A stretch of 34,556 nucleotides of DNA from an uncultured Oscillospiraceae bacterium (GTDB lineage Bacteria > Bacillota > Clostridia > Oscillospirales > Oscillospiraceae), in the NCBI GenBank assembly GCA_910587395.1, contig CAJULJ010000009.1, positions 1 through 34,556 on the forward strand, in the 5' to 3' direction. Positions within the stretch are counted from its first letter, which is position 1, and each line of letters opens with the position of its first letter. A program made the translations under genes and the position numbers. This document shows positions 7,216 to 14,871 of this stretch, piece by piece. Below the pieces are notes generated by a model. That model was not told where the DNA came from and ran no database searches. It saw only the letters and a program-made list of their open reading frames with translations.

Positions 7216-8490
7216 ATGGCCCTTATCATCCCGTTCGGGAAGACCGGCATGGAGCTCCATGACCGTCTCACAGGCGCCGAGGTCCTGGAATCCCGCATCG
7301 GCCGGCTGACCGCGTCAGGCTCTGAGGACGATCTGGTCCGCGCCGCCATGGCCGCGCCCATTGGCTCCGTCCCTCTGTACGAATTGGCCCAGGACAAAAA
7401 GACCTGCACCATCATCATCAGCGATCACACCCGGCCCGTCCCCAGCAAGCACATCATCCCCTTCATGCTGGAGGAGCTGCGCCGGGGCAGTCCCGGCATC
7501 CAGGTGACCCTCCTGGTGGCCACCGGCTTCCACCGCCCCACCAGCACCGAGGAGCTGGTGGATAAGCTGGGGCGGGACATCGTGGACCACGAGCGCATCG
7601 TCATCCATGACAGCCGGGACCCGGAGTCCAACGTGAAAATCGGCGTGCTGCCCTCCGGCGCGGACTGCGTCATCGACCGGCTGGCGGTGGAGACCGATCT
7701 GCTCATTGCCGAGGGCTTCATCGAGCCCCATTTCTTCGCAGGTTTCTCCGGCGGGCGCAAAAGCGTGCTGCCCGGCGTGTGCGATCAGGTGACGGTGCTG
7801 GGCAACCACTGCTCCAGGTTCATCGCCTCTCCCTTTGCCCGCACCGGCGTGTTGGACGGTAATCCCCTCCACGAGGACATGGTGGCGGCGGCGAAAATGG
7901 CCAATCTGGCCTATATCGTCAATGTGGTGATTGACGAGGAGAAGAAAGTGGCGGCGGCCTTCGCGGGCGACCCCTTTGAGGCTCATCGCCGGGGCTGCGG
8001 CCTGCTGCTGGACTACTGCCGGGTAAGGCCGGAGCGGCGCGGGGATATCGTAATCTCCAGCAACGGCGGCTATCCCCTGGACCAGAACATCTACCAGAGC
8101 GTCAAGGGCCTTACCGCCGCTGAGGCCGCCGCCGCTGAGGGCGCGGTGCTCATCATGGTCAGCTCCTGCTCCGACGGCCACGGGGGAGAGAGCTTCTACA
8201 AGGCGCTTCACGAATGTGAGTCTCCGGAGGCGCTGACCCGGCAGATTCTGGCCACCCCCCAGGACAAGACCCTCCCCGACCAGTGGGAGTTCCAAATCCT
8301 GGCGCGGGTGCTGTGTAAGCACCATGTGATCTATGTCACCGACCCCACCCAGCGCGCCACCATTGAGGACATGAAGATGGAGTGGGCCCCCGACGTGGAC
8401 GAGGCTCTGAGCCGGGCACGTCAAATCAAGGGCGCGGACGCCCACCTGGTGGTCATTCCCAACGGCATCTCTGTGATGGTCACAGAATGA
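7216..8490 (+). CDS. larA: Nickel-dependent lactate racemase LarA
   Basis: LarA interconverts D- and L-lactate using a nickel-pincer nucleotide (NPN) bound to a lysine. The sequence is a full-length match (424 residues) to the family. SDHTRP at 69-74 carries the Asp and Arg pair; ATGFHRP places His at 106; the segment PHFFAGFSGGRKSVLPG carries His172 and the NPN-anchoring Lys182; His198 is in GNHCS. These are the Lactiplantibacillus plantarum positions 108, 174, 184 and 200 shifted by two. The start ATG 7216 follows AGGAGG by nine bases. It is 56 bases ahead of the FAD dehydrogenase gene. The NPN maturation genes larB, larC and larE are not in the window and must be elsewhere for activity. 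Confidence 0.92.
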   Translation: MALIIPFGKTGMELHDRLTGAEVLESRIGRLTASGSEDDLVRAAMAAPIGSVPLYELAQDKKTCTIIISDHTRPVPSKHIIPFMLEELRRGSPGIQVTLLVATGFHRPTSTEELVDKLGRDIVDHERIVIHDSRDPESNVKIGVLPSGADCVIDRLAVETDLLIAEGFIEPHFFAGFSGGRKSVLPGVCDQVTVLGNHCSRFIASPFARTGVLDGNPLHEDMVAAAKMANLAYIVNVVIDEEKKVAAAFAGDPFEAHRRGCGLLLDYCRVRPERRGDIVISSNGGYPLDQNIYQSVKGLTAAEAAAAEGAVLIMVSSCSDGHGGESFYKALHECESPEALTRQILATPQDKTLPDQWEFQILARVLCKHHVIYVTDPTQRATIEDMKMEWAPDVDEALSRARQIKGADAHLVVIPNGISVMVTE

Positions 8491-8546
8491 GCGGTTGTCT
8501 TTCAGAAAAACAATGAATATTCTGCAATTATAAAAGGAGGCGCCCC

Positions 8547-9968
8547 ATGTCACAGTATAATCAGGTTACCCCCGAGATCATCGCCCTGCTCCAAGCCGCC
8601 GCTCCCGGCCGCGTGGTGGTGGGCGAGGACGTCAATCCCGACTACGCCCGGGACGAGATGCCCATCTACGGCGTGAAGATGCCCGAGGTGTCCATCGACG
8701 CCACCAGCACCGAGGAGATTGCCGCCGTCATGAAGGTGTGCTACGAGCACAATATCCCCGTCACCACCCGGGGCGCGGGCACGGGCCTGGTAGGCGGCTG
8801 CACCCCCATCTGCGGCGGCGTGGTCATCTGCACCATGAAAATGAATAAAATCCTCGGCTACGACCTGGAAAACTTCGCCGTCACCGTTCAGCCCGGCGTG
8901 CTGCTCCAGCAGCTTGCGGATGACGCGCTCACCCACGGCTGCATGTATCCCCCCGATCCCGGCGAGAAGATGGCCACTCTGGGCGGCAATGTGGCCACCA
9001 ACGCGGGCGGAATGCGGGCAGTCAAATACGGCGCTACCCGCGACTATGTGAAGGCTATGACCGTGGTACTCCCCACCGGCGAGATCACCCGGTTCGGCGC
9101 CACCGTGTCTAAGACCTCCTCCGGCTACAGCATGACCAACCTGATCTGCGGCTCCGAAGGCACCCTGGCTATCATCACCGAGCTGACTCTGAAGCTCATC
9201 CCTGCCCCCAAGGCCACCGTCAGTTTGATGGCCCCCTTCGAGGACCTGAACGCCTGCATCTCCACTGTCCCCAAGGTGTTCATGAACCACCTCAAGCCCC
9301 AGGCCCTGGAGTTCTTTGAGAAGGAGATTCTCATCTCCTCCGAGGAGTACCTGGGCAAGCAGGTGTTCCCTCGGAAGATCGACGGCGTGGAGGCCGGAGC
9401 CTACCTGCTGATGACCTTCGACGGCGACAGCATGGAGGAGCTGGACCCGTTGGTGGAACGGGCCGCCGAGATGCTGGTGGAGGAGGGCGCGCTGGACGTG
9501 CTGGTGGCGGACACCGCCCCCAAGCTGAAAGACACCTGGGCCGCCCGCTCCTCCTTCCTGGAGGGCATTGAGGAGCAGACCAAACTGCTGGACGAGTGCG
9601 ACGTGGTGGTCCCCGTGAACAAGATCGCCGAGTACGTGGCCTATGTGGCCGCAGAGGGCGACAAGTACGACTTCCAGGTGAAGTACTTCGGCCATGCCGG
9701 TGACGGCAACCTGCACATCTACACCTGCTCCAACGACATGGAGAAGGATGAGTTTGAGAAGCAGGTGGAGCAGTTCTTCACCAGCATCTACAGCAAGACC
9801 GTGGAGCTGGGCGGCCAGATCTCCGGCGAGCACGGCATCGGCCTGGGCAAGGTCAAGTTCCTGGCCCAGGCGGTGGGTCCGGTGAACATGGCGCTGATGG
9901 AGGGCATCAAAAAGGTCTTTGACCCCAAGATGATCCTCAACCCCGGCAAGGTCTGCATGACCCTTTGA
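8547..9968 (+). CDS. FAD-linked D-lactate dehydrogenase / glycolate oxidase subunit (GlcD-type)
   Basis: A 473-residue flavoprotein with an N-terminal PCMH FAD-binding domain (TRGAGTGLVGG at about 74-84, GEKMATLGGNVATNAGGMR at about 136-154) and a C-terminal FAD-oxidase_C domain (HAGDGNLHIY near 383 and SGEHGIGLGKV near 427). The family oxidises D-lactate, glycolate or other 2-hydroxy acids. Directly after larA, D-lactate is the most likely substrate: racemised L-lactate would feed into it. The start at 8547 follows AAAAGGAGG. No iron-sulfur partner (GlcF, LutA) and no EtfAB genes adjoin it, so the electron acceptor cannot be read from this window. In some clostridial relatives the partner is an electron-bifurcating EtfAB. 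Confidence 0.9.
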   Translation: MSQYNQVTPEIIALLQAAAPGRVVVGEDVNPDYARDEMPIYGVKMPEVSIDATSTEEIAAVMKVCYEHNIPVTTRGAGTGLVGGCTPICGGVVICTMKMNKILGYDLENFAVTVQPGVLLQQLADDALTHGCMYPPDPGEKMATLGGNVATNAGGMRAVKYGATRDYVKAMTVVLPTGEITRFGATVSKTSSGYSMTNLICGSEGTLAIITELTLKLIPAPKATVSLMAPFEDLNACISTVPKVFMNHLKPQALEFFEKEILISSEEYLGKQVFPRKIDGVEAGAYLLMTFDGDSMEELDPLVERAAEMLVEEGALDVLVADTAPKLKDTWAARSSFLEGIEEQTKLLDECDVVVPVNKIAEYVAYVAAEGDKYDFQVKYFGHAGDGNLHIYTCSNDMEKDEFEKQVEQFFTSIYSKTVELGGQISGEHGIGLGKVKFLAQAVGPVNMALMEGIKKVFDPKMILNPGKVCMTL

Positions 9969-10000
9969 CAGACGTTCCCCGTTCATGTTTGGTCCCAAAA

Positions 10001-10042
10001 CAGACCGGCGGCAGGTTTTATCCTGCCGCCGGTCTGCTTTGG
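10001..10042 (+). terminator. Terminator between the dehydrogenase and the FadR-type regulator
   Basis: Perfect 15-bp stem CAGACCGGCGGCAGG (10001-10015) / CCTGCCGCCGGTCTG (10022-10036), loop TTTTAT, followed by CTTTGG. The weak T-run leaves room for some read-through. Confidence 0.75.
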
Positions 10043-10058
10043 AGGAATCAAGCTTATT

Positions 10059-10109
10059 TTTTCACTTGTGTGAAAACCGCTTGTGGAAAACCGCAAAAAA
10101 TGTTATGAT
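10059..10109 (+). promoter_or_regulatory. Promoter of the FadR-type regulator with an upstream palindrome
   Basis: TTGTGG (10081-10086), 17 bases, TATGAT (10104-10109) form a good sigma-A promoter 31 bases before the ATG. A palindrome TTTTCAC-TTGT-GTGAAAA (10059-10076) sits immediately upstream of the -35 box, and GAAAACCGC is repeated at 10072-10080 and 10086-10094. These are candidate regulator sites but do not match the TTGGT-N3-ACCAA pattern. Confidence 0.6.
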
Positions 10110-10140
10110 ATTAACAATCGGACAAAAGGAGAATTTTTCC

Positions 10141-10839
10141 ATGGCGGAGCGAAACGAACGGGCTTACGAAAAGGTCATTGAACATATCAAAAACGAGATT
10201 TGGCAGGGTACGCTGAAGCGGGGCGAGCGCCTGCCCCCGGAGCGGGAGCTGGCGGAATCCCTGGGCGTCAGCCGCAATTCCGTGCGGGAGGCCATCCGCA
10301 CTCTGGGATTGATGGGGTTTGTGTCCAGCACCCAGGGCGCAGGCAATTTTGTCACCTGCGACATTGAGCAGAACCTGCGGGAGAGCCTGCGGATGATGAT
10401 ACTGCTGGGCGAGACCAATTATCTCCAGCTCAGCCAGCTGCGCTGCGGGCTGGAGAGCGAGAACGCCCGGCTGGCGGCGGAGCGTATTCAGCCCAGGCAG
10501 GCGGCGCGGCTCAAGGAGCTGGCCCGGCTGATGCGGGAGGAGGCGGACCCACAGAAAGCGTCCCGCTATGACCAGGAATTCCACAGCCTGCTGTGCGAGG
10601 CATCGGGAAACCGCCTCATCAAATCGCTGTTCAGTGCCATGCTCTCCACCATCAACGACTTCATCAGCACAATGTATGTGCGTATCGTGGAGGACCCCGC
10701 CCAGGCCGAGGCCCTGCATACCGCCCACCAGCGGCTGGCGGACGCTCTGGCCGCGCACAACGCCGACGCTGCCGGTCAGGCGATGCGGACCCACTTTGAG
10801 GTGGTCGATGCCTCCATCCGGAGGGAAAAGCTGCTGTAA
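10141..10839 (+). CDS. GntR/FadR-family transcriptional regulator (LldR-like)
   Basis: A 232-residue regulator with an N-terminal winged helix (residues 5-75; GERLPPERELAESLGVSRNSVREAIRTL is the GntR signature and the recognition helix) and a C-terminal FCD domain, whose metal and effector pocket is suggested by DQEFHSLL at about 142-149, H200 in HQRLADAL and H220 in HFEVVD. FCD regulators of the LldR/PdhR group sense lactate, pyruvate or other organic acids. Its place after the lactate genes, and TTGGT-N3-ACCAA sites in front of lldP and larA, make it the likely lactate-responsive regulator. The start ATG follows AAAAGGAG. Effector and direction (repressor or activator) are inference. Confidence 0.88.
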   Translation: MAERNERAYEKVIEHIKNEIWQGTLKRGERLPPERELAESLGVSRNSVREAIRTLGLMGFVSSTQGAGNFVTCDIEQNLRESLRMMILLGETNYLQLSQLRCGLESENARLAAERIQPRQAARLKELARLMREEADPQKASRYDQEFHSLLCEASGNRLIKSLFSAMLSTINDFISTMYVRIVEDPAQAEALHTAHQRLADALAAHNADAAGQAMRTHFEVVDASIRREKLL

Positions 10840-10885
10840 ACAGGCGGATGGGCATCATGTCCCGAATATTCTGTTTTGATTGTGG

Positions 10886-10909
10886 GCGGCGGAGGCTATG
10901 GGCCGCCGC
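10886..10909 (+). terminator. Hairpin after the FadR-type regulator
   Basis: GCGGCGG (10886-10892) / CCGCCGC (10903-10909), ten-base loop, 47 bases after the stop. There is no clear T-run, so it is a weak terminator candidate. Confidence 0.4.
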
Positions 10910-10957
10910 ATGAGTCTTGTGGAAAGTCGAAATTTTGACTGTGAAGAAAAGTGAGCT

Positions 10958-11001
10958 AAGGAAAAGAAAACCCTCTGATTTCTAAAGAAATCGGAGGGTT
11001 T
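10958..11001 (-). terminator. Rho-independent terminator adjoining the tRNA-like remnant
   Basis: Read on the minus strand: AAACCCTCCGATTTC and GAAATCAGAGGGTTT (11001 down to 10968) form a 15-bp stem with one wobble and a short loop, followed by TTTTCTTTTCC. It starts one base after the tRNA-like 3' end and has the form of a tRNA terminator. Confidence 0.8.
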
Positions 11002-11002
11002 A

Positions 11003-11047
11003 TGGCTGCGCGACGGATTTGAACCGACGGCCTTCGGGGTATGAGCT
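11003..11047 (-). pseudogene. Initiator-tRNA-like 3' fragment
   Basis: On the minus strand the segment starts with GCTCATACCCCGAAGG and continues CCGTCGGTTCAAATCCGTC to GCGCAGCCA. This closely follows the 3' half of bacterial initiator tRNA-fMet (CTCATAA anticodon loop, CCCGA stem, AGGTC variable loop, GTCGGTTCAAAT T-arm). The 5' strand of the anticodon stem, D-arm and acceptor are not recognisable; upstream GGCAGCTC resembles the tRNA D-arm end, as if about nine bases between two GCTC copies were lost. One T-stem pair is mismatched. It cannot fold as a functional tRNA. Together with the tRNA-type terminator beside it, it looks like a decayed tRNA end or the scar of an integrated element. Confidence 0.6.
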
Positions 11048-11155
11048 GCCGCTGGCGGCTTTTTGATGCTTTTGGGGTGTGCCTGCCCCGGAACGGGATG
11101 CCTTCTGGCCCACCTGCTCCGCCCGTTCTGTTCCCACTTCGGCCCTGAAAGCGGG

Positions 11156-11602
11156 TCAGCGGTTCCCCAGCTCCTTTAACGCTGCCAGCGTGCCGCTCAG
11201 GTTCTCCTTGTGCCAGTTTTTGAAGGAACCGGCAAATATGGTGGCGTAGTAGCCGGAACTCCGCAGGTCGCTCAGCTCCGCCTGCTGGGTGGTCAGGCGG
11301 ATGGTGTCCGATCCGGTGCGGATGGTGATGACCGTGTTGAGCTTATTGTCTCCCAGCTCCACCGACTGGATGTCCTCATAGGGAAGGACCAGGGATATGT
11401 CTTTGCGCAGGTTGCCCCATGTGGTGTTGAAGGGGAGCAGGACGATTTCGTGTTCACACATCTGGAGAACATAAAATTCCGAGTTGAAAAATGCCATAAT
11501 TTGCTCGCTCAGGTTTTCCGGGGCGTATTTGATGATGATGCAGCGATCCTCCAGGGGCTGGTATCCAAGCTCCTGGACAAATTTTTTAACTTCATTTGCC
11601 AT
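11156..11602 (-). CDS. Hypothetical protein with a possible PH-like fold
   Basis: A 148-residue protein without signal peptide or membrane segment and no family I can name. The centre alternates short beta-type stretches (FYVLQMCEHEIVLLPF at about 48-63, ISLVLPYEDIQSVEL at about 74-88, NTVITIRTGSDTIRLTT) and the end is a helix (NWHKENLSGTLAALKELG). This strand-strand-helix layout resembles bacterial PH-like domains, which is a guess from the pattern only. ATG at 11602 is chosen because GGAGG lies eight bases before it; a longer in-frame reading to 11725 has no ribosome site. It follows the DUF6440 gene by 85 bases on the same strand and may share its promoter. Confidence 0.6.
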   Translation of the reverse strand: MANEVKKFVQELGYQPLEDRCIIIKYAPENLSEQIMAFFNSEFYVLQMCEHEIVLLPFNTTWGNLRKDISLVLPYEDIQSVELGDNKLNTVITIRTGSDTIRLTTQQAELSDLRSSGYYATIFAGSFKNWHKENLSGTLAALKELGNR

Positions 11603-11687
11603 GGTATATACCTCCAAATCGTTCCAGTTCATGTTTGGTGCGGACAGGCGGGAGCAATTCGTGTTTTGCCGTATTGAATGGATCCGT

Positions 11688-11867
11688 TTAGTCAACGGGG
11701 GTGACGAGGGGCTTGCCGTCCGCACCCAGCAAGACGGTCATCCCGGTGCCGGTTGCCTTGTTATGGGAACCAAGGACGTAATTGATGCCGGTTTCCGTAT
11801 CAACGACGATCTTTATTACATTCACAATGCCCTGGTTATAGACTTCCACAAAGCGCTCCTTTGCCAT
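11688..11867 (-). CDS. DUF6440-like small protein
   Basis: A 59-residue protein beginning MAKERFVEVYNQG, then IKIVVDTETGINYVLGSH and ending LLGADGKPLVTPVD. The order of a basic start, a VDTETGVNYLF-type core and an LLDxDGKP end is that of the DUF6440 family, common in Firmicutes and of unknown function. GGAGGGAAACGCA precedes the ATG at 11867. It is encoded just downstream of the LytTR regulator, and two copies of TGCCGTTCAGGAA lie upstream of its promoter. Control by that regulator is inferred from those repeats. Confidence 0.7.
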   Translation of the reverse strand: MAKERFVEVYNQGIVNVIKIVVDTETGINYVLGSHNKATGTGMTVLLGADGKPLVTPVD

Positions 11868-11908
11868 TGCGTTTCCCTCCTTTCCCATCCTGCCTGTCTG
11901 CGAAAAGG

Positions 11909-11976
11909 AGCATACCACAGCCCTGGTTCTGCGTGGGGCAGATTTCCTGAACGGCACAAATCGTTCCTGAACGGCA
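11909..11976 (-). promoter_or_regulatory. Direct repeats of LytTR-site type and promoter before the DUF6440 gene
   Basis: On the minus strand TGCCGTTCAGGAA occurs twice (11976-11964 and 11956-11944) with a 20-base period. The core CCGTTCAG fits the LytTR half-site (two A/C bases, then GTT, any base, purine, G/T). Known LytTR regulators bind two such sites about 21 bases apart. Downstream, an extended -10 TGGTATGCT (TATGCT at 11914-11909) has almost no -35 box (CCCACG), as expected at an activator-dependent promoter. The nearer repeat ends about seven bases from that -35 position. Confidence 0.6.
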
Positions 11977-12013
11977 AAAAGCCGGGGGAGAGCCTCACGG
12001 CTCCCCTCCCGGC
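11976..12013 (-). terminator. Terminator overlapping the LytTR regulator stop codon
   Basis: GCCGGGAGGGGAGCC and GGCTCTCCCCCGGC (12013 down to 11981) form an imperfect GC-rich stem with loop GTGA, followed by TTTTT on the minus strand. The stem includes the last codons of the gene. Confidence 0.7.
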
Positions 12014-12732
12014 CTTTTGTGCAGCTCCGCCTTCCCGGCCCGGGACAGCAGGCACGTCCGCCCGCCCACCCGGACCTGATTTCCTTTCCAGTCCACCGCC
12101 TCAATTTTGTCTGCCGCCGCCAGATAGGCCCGGTGGACCCGGATGAACCGCCCGCCCAGCTCCCGCTCCAGCTCGTTCAGGCTGCCCACGAAATCCATCC
12201 GGCTGTCCGCCGTGTGGAGAAAGACGTGGTGGGCCTTGGGGGCGGTCTCAAAAAACAGAATGTCCGCCAGCGGCACGTGCCGCGTCTCATCCCCCGTCCG
12301 CAGGGAAAACACCTCCACCGGGTCCCGCCGCTCGTCCAGCAGGCGGGCGTGGACCGCCTCCAGGCACCGGGCGGCGGACGGCCCGGTGCGCTCCGGCACC
12401 TTCACGATGTAGTCAAAGGCCTCCAGATGATACCGGAAGGTTTTCCAGGCCAGATCACCGTAGCTGGTGATGTATACCAGCGTGCCATGGGGGTCCCGCC
12501 GCCGCAGCTCCCGGCCCAGTTGGAAGCCGTCCCATTCCCCGTCCTTCAAATCCACGTCCAGGAAGTAGACGCTCCGGCTTCCGTCCCGGGCCGCGTCCAG
12601 CAGCTCCCGGGCCGTGGCGGCGGCGCAGGCCACCTCCATGTCGTAGTTCTCCACAAAGATTTTCCACTCCAGGGCGGTTTTGATCTGGTGGCGGACGGCC
12701 TCCTCGTCGTCGCATAAGTAAATCTGGATCAT
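11995..12732 (-). CDS. LytTR-family response regulator (AgrA/VirR-like)
   Basis: A 245-residue two-domain regulator. The receiver (1-120) has the acidic pair in CDDEEAV (8-10), the phospho-acceptor Asp59 in FLDVDL, a Thr-Ser pair in YITSY and the conserved Lys in YIVKVPE. The LytTR DNA-binding domain follows (about 140-238: ILFFETAPKAHHVFLHT, FIRVHRAYL, GNQVRVGG). It overlaps the kinase gene by four bases (ATGA), so the pair is co-translated. Likely target sites lie immediately downstream, in front of the DUF6440 gene. No agrD or agrB-like peptide system is adjacent, so the input signal is unknown. Confidence 0.9.
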   Translation of the reverse strand: MIQIYLCDDEEAVRHQIKTALEWKIFVENYDMEVACAAATARELLDAARDGSRSVYFLDVDLKDGEWDGFQLGRELRRRDPHGTLVYITSYGDLAWKTFRYHLEAFDYIVKVPERTGPSAARCLEAVHARLLDERRDPVEVFSLRTGDETRHVPLADILFFETAPKAHHVFLHTADSRMDFVGSLNELERELGGRFIRVHRAYLAAADKIEAVDWKGNQVRVGGRTCLLSRAGKAELHKRPGGEP

Positions 12733-14054
12733 GCCCTGCCCTCCACCGTCAGCTCCTGGACAAACACGCCTCCGGCCCAGCCGGTGGAACAGGCGGCGTT
12801 GGGACACTTAGCCAGAATCCGCTGATAGCTGGGGAGGCCCAGCCCCCGGCCCTCTCCCTTGGTGGAGAAGCCCTCTGCCCAGATGCTGTCCGGGTCGATG
12901 GCTCCGGCGTAGGGGTTGGACACCCGCAGGGACAGCCCCTCCCCTTGGGCCAGCAGGACCACCTCCACCCAGTGCGTTTCCGTCTCCGCCGCGGCCTCGC
13001 CGGCGTTGTCCAGCAGAATCCCCAGGCACCGGGCAAAATCCCACACGTCCATCCCCACCCGCTCTACGGGGTAGAGCACCTCCAGGCGGCAGTCGATTCC
13101 CTTTTCCGACATAGCCGCCAGCTTGGACAGCAGCAGGCTGCGCACCTGGGGAACCCGCACATTACCGATCTGGGCGGAGGCCCGTATCTTCTCCCCAATG
13201 CGCCGGTCAAAGCCTGCGTCCAGCTCCGCCAGGGTGGCGCGAAGCTGGTCCAGCTCACCCTCGTCCGCCTGCTCCGACAGCCCCGCCAGCAGGTTTTTGT
13301 AGTCGTGGCGGAAGGCGCGCACCTCCCGGCGGATGTCCTCCAGGTCCCGCTCGTAAAGCTGCTGCTGGGCGATGATATCCCGCTGGGCCTCCACCTTCCG
13401 GGCGGCGTCCAGCCGCTGGGCCAGGTAAATGACCAATCCCACCGCCAGCGCCGCCATCACTACGACAAGCAGATAGTAGGGAACCAGATACTCCGGCTGA
13501 ATCCCCAACTGTAAAATGAAGAATGCCTCCATAACCGCCTCCAGGGCAAAGGAGAACAGGGCCATGCGGCGCTGGATGGAACCCTCCTCCAGCAGAAGGC
13601 GGAACCAGTGCCCGAAGCGGAGCCGGTACAGCAGAGCGGCGGAGGCCAGCGTGACGGCCCCATAGATAACCATCGCCGCCGCATACTGGAGCTCGCTGTT
13701 CAGGAGCAGCAGTTGGGGCAGGTTTGACACGGCCACCTGGAACACGCCCGCCATGCACGTGGCGGCAAAGGCCTGCCAGAATCCGGTCTGCCACGCCCAC
13801 CGGACCCATAGGGTACACATCAGCAGGATGGAGCAGGAGAGCGCGCAATAGCGGACGATTCCGCGGTCGGGGATGAGCGCATACAGGCCCGCCTCGATCA
13901 AGGTACCCAGCAGCGGGGAGAACACCAGGGCAGGCAGCTTTTTCAGCACCCGCCGCCCCCGCGTGTTCATAATCATAAACAGGTAGACCACCAGGATGGC
14001 GTGGGAAATCAAGGAACCTGTAAATTCAATCAGACAATCCTCCAGTGTGTACAT
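12729..14054 (-). CDS. Sensor histidine kinase, AgrC-like GHKL type
   Basis: A 441-residue membrane kinase. Six or so hydrophobic segments lie in residues 12-212, followed by a coiled-coil linker (LAQRLDAARKVEAQRDIIAQ), the phospho-acceptor His250 in AFRHDYKN and a GHKL ATPase domain with N-box LLDNAGEAA and G-box GRGLGL. The N-box has Gly where relatives have Ile or Leu. This is the AgrC/VirS architecture for peptide or small-molecule sensing. The start ATG 14054 follows AAGAGG and a clear promoter at 14093-14121. It is the first gene of the two-gene kinase-regulator operon. Confidence 0.9.
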   Translation of the reverse strand: MYTLEDCLIEFTGSLISHAILVVYLFMIMNTRGRRVLKKLPALVFSPLLGTLIEAGLYALIPDRGIVRYCALSCSILLMCTLWVRWAWQTGFWQAFAATCMAGVFQVAVSNLPQLLLLNSELQYAAAMVIYGAVTLASAALLYRLRFGHWFRLLLEEGSIQRRMALFSFALEAVMEAFFILQLGIQPEYLVPYYLLVVVMAALAVGLVIYLAQRLDAARKVEAQRDIIAQQQLYERDLEDIRREVRAFRHDYKNLLAGLSEQADEGELDQLRATLAELDAGFDRRIGEKIRASAQIGNVRVPQVRSLLLSKLAAMSEKGIDCRLEVLYPVERVGMDVWDFARCLGILLDNAGEAAAETETHWVEVVLLAQGEGLSLRVSNPYAGAIDPDSIWAEGFSTKGEGRGLGLPSYQRILAKCPNAACSTGWAGGVFVQELTVEGRA

Positions 14055-14092
14055 AGAGATACCTCTTCTTTTCTGTGGAATTGTGCCTGAAC

Positions 14093-14121
14093 AATATACC
14101 ATATCCGGGGCGGTTTGTCCA
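14093..14121 (-). promoter_or_regulatory. Sigma-A promoter of the kinase-regulator operon
   Basis: On the minus strand: TGGACA (14121-14116), 17 bases, TATATT (14098-14093), with TGG in front of the -10 box giving an extended -10. It is 39 bases before the kinase ATG. A second extended -10, TGGTATACT (TATACT at 14213-14218), faces the opposite way towards the gene at 14333 but lacks a good -35. Confidence 0.7.
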
Positions 14122-14332
14122 CGGCTGGAGGTCCGGCGGCAGGGGCCGTCCTGGAAGCAGACAACATCCGCCGCCGCGCAAAAAAACACTTCCCTTTACA
14201 AGCAGTTTATGGTATACTGCGTTCAAAGTCTATCGCCCGCCGGTTCAGCTTGAAGCATCATTTTGACTGGCAGGTCGAGCGGCTTTTGTTCTGCCTATTG
14301 ACAAAATCATCAGAAAAAGGAGCGACAGGACC

Positions 14333-14788
14333 GTGACGGAAAAGCAAGCGGACTCCCGAGTCAGCCGGGGCATACGGCGAAGCCTGAACAGGAGGATATT
14401 GAGAAGCACTACGCTGAATATTCTGGTACTGGTGGTCATATGCTGCGTGATTATGGCCCTTTCCATGCAGGCGCTTGCCAACAGCATTCTGTTGGACAGC
14501 CTTCAGCCCATGGCGCGGCAGTCGGCCAAGGCGGAGAACCCCAGCGGCTTTATCAAAAGCTGGGACAACGCCTGTATGCAGACGATGCTCCACGCCAACG
14601 GAACCTATCCCAATGAGTATACCCGCTATTACGCCGGCCAGCTCCTGGAGGGGCAGGGCGAAGGCAGCATTGACGCGATCTCCGGGGCGTCCTCCTCCCA
14701 CGGAACGTTCCAGGTGCTGGCCCGGGCCGTGCCGGAGCAGGCCAGACGGGGAGATTTCAGCATTGTGTTCGTAGATACGGCCCATTAA
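14333..14788 (+). CDS. Small membrane-anchored FMN-binding-domain-like protein
   Basis: A 151-residue protein with a basic N-terminus (SRGIRRSLNRRILRS), one membrane helix at about 27-46, and an outside-facing domain. Residues 114-122 read DAISGASSS, matching the DxxSGA(T/S) flavinylation motif of FMN_bind domains, in which ApbE attaches FMN to the Thr or Ser (here Ser120). The following FQVLARAVPEQARRGD fits the helix that ends these domains. The front part of a full FMN_bind domain is short or missing. The start is GTG 14333 after AAAAAGGAGCGACAGGACC. The chemoreceptor gene follows 83 bases later. No apbE is in the window. Family assignment rests on the motif and its flanks. Confidence 0.6.
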   Translation: MTEKQADSRVSRGIRRSLNRRILRSTTLNILVLVVICCVIMALSMQALANSILLDSLQPMARQSAKAENPSGFIKSWDNACMQTMLHANGTYPNEYTRYYAGQLLEGQGEGSIDAISGASSSHGTFQVLARAVPEQARRGDFSIVFVDTAH

Positions 14789-14871
14789 GCCTCCGAAGGA
14801 CTCTTTTCAAGCGGGAATTTCATGGGATATGTATATATATAAAACATAAAAACAAATTGGGAGTGAACCAT

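Noticed and set aside
9988..10000. TTTGGTCCCAAAA near the dehydrogenase stop
   Set aside because: Looks like an operator half but has the wrong spacing for TTGGT-N3-ACCAA and sits before a terminator, not a promoter.
14789..14871. Flagellar-type (sigma-28) promoter ahead of the chemoreceptor
   Set aside because: No TAAA / GCCGATAA-type pair could be found; the region is only AT-rich.
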